Of a DNA stretch of 64,000 bases, positions 63,414 through 64,000 are shown piece after piece. The notes under the pieces are model-generated. The model searched no databases. It was not told the DNA's origin and saw nothing but the letters and a program-made list of their open reading frames with translations. A program made the translations under genes and the position numbers. The DNA is from Mycoplasmopsis columbinasalis (GTDB taxonomy: Bacteria; Bacillota_I; Bacilli_A; Mycoplasmatales; Metamycoplasmataceae): contig NZ_LR215043.1 of the NCBI RefSeq assembly GCF_900660705.1, positions 1-64,000 on the forward strand. The letters are read 5' to 3'. Every line of letters starts with the position of its first letter. Within the stretch, counting starts at the first letter, position 1.

Positions 63414-64000
63414 CTAGTGCTCCTTGATTTGACTTAGCATATATAAACACGCAGTTTCGGCTCTTAAAATTCTGCGACCAAGAGAAATAATTTCGACATT
63501 CGCAAAAGTTTGTGCAAACTTAATTTCATCTGTAGCAAACCCTCCTTCAGGGCCTACTATTAAAACTGAATTTGTTAGAAGTGAATTTACTTCATATGCA
63601 GTAGTTTGACCCTCATATGCTAAATAAATTTTTTTCGATGCATAAGTGGTGAAAATGTCTTTGAATTTAATGGGTGCACTATAGGTCGGAATTACATTGC
63701 GAAATGATTGTTCAGCGGCGTTTTTAATAATTTCTTGGTGACGGTTTGTCTTTTTAGGAATGTCAAACTTAAGTAATGTTCCGTTAGTATAACGAGAGTC
63801 AAGTGGCACAATTTGTGTGACACCTAATTCCACAGCTTTTTCTAATAATCATTCATAACGTGACATTTTGATCACGGGTGCAATCAAAATTACTTCGTTC
63901 TTAAACTCATGGTCAATGGTAAGTTTTTGTAAAATTTTCGCTTGTTTACCTACTAACTCACATTCATAAAAAACTTTTTCAAAATTACAAAGAAAGTGTT
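63414..64000 (-). CDS. rsmE: 16S rRNA (uracil1498-N3)-methyltransferase (partial, 5' end outside window)
   Basis: The frame is open to the window edge; 195 codons of the 3' part are seen. SPOUT-fold RsmE signatures: 'APVIKMSRYEWLLEKAVELG', 'VGPEGGFATDEI' and the knot 'ISLGRRILRAETACLYML'. It methylates U1498 in the decoding region of the small subunit. One TGA Trp at ~63848. The N-terminal PUA-like part is beyond base 64000. Confidence 0.93.

Overview
The window comes from a mollicute of the Mycoplasma hominis phylogenetic group. UGA is read as tryptophan throughout: almost every long gene is open only if TGA is sense, and TGA falls at conserved Trp positions such as the GGSWG nucleophile elbow of the proline iminopeptidase. 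The DNA is AT-rich, translation starts follow AAGGAG-type sites, and the 16S rRNA has hominis-group signatures. I cannot name the species.

Layout. (1) 1-2555, plus strand: a surface protein built of Lipoprotein_17-like beta domains, broken by a one-base frameshift. (2) 2781-17576, minus: a giant gene (4,931 codons if intact) with a signal peptide, an SGNH/GDSL hydrolase domain, one EF-hand-like loop, many ~315-residue helical modules and a C-terminal domain. An in-frame TAA at 7731-7733 splits it. (3) 17960-19605: rpsF-ssb-rpsR. (4) 19809-22091: a single-chain type IIG (BcgI-like) restriction-modification enzyme. (5) 22446-27182: 16S-23S rRNA operon without 5S or spacer tRNA, with clear RNase III-type processing stems. 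(6) 27575-33896: glyS-dnaG-sigA-nif3, tightly packed and partly overlapping; GlyRS carries an unusual ~105-residue N-terminal extension. (7) 34114-40803: a 2,229-aa acidic repeat protein (about 23 VKEDLV/LIKEEW repeats, partly in 363-bp tandem units) with no signal peptide and one C-terminal membrane helix. (8) 41281-43776: a very AT-rich accessory pair, a frameshifted nucleotidyltransferase overlapping an MFS-like membrane protein. (9) 44203-46885, plus: deoD-deoA-deoC nucleoside salvage operon. (10) 46944-53980, minus: AEC-type permease, small membrane protein, pip, eno, thiI and an EzrA-like protein. (11) 54100-62772, minus: an intact paralogue (2,890 aa) of the giant SGNH protein. (12) 62988-64000: tsaE and the 3' part of rsmE.

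The most unusual content is the pair of giant SGNH-hydrolase/EF-hand/helical-module surface proteins, which share domain order and an upstream 11-mer; the large tail-anchored VKED-repeat protein, which looks like a cytoplasmic scaffold; and the GlyRS extension. Three genes carry single-base lesions (frameshift at ~1145, nonsense at 7731, frameshift at ~43258), all in surface or accessory genes while the housekeeping genes are intact.
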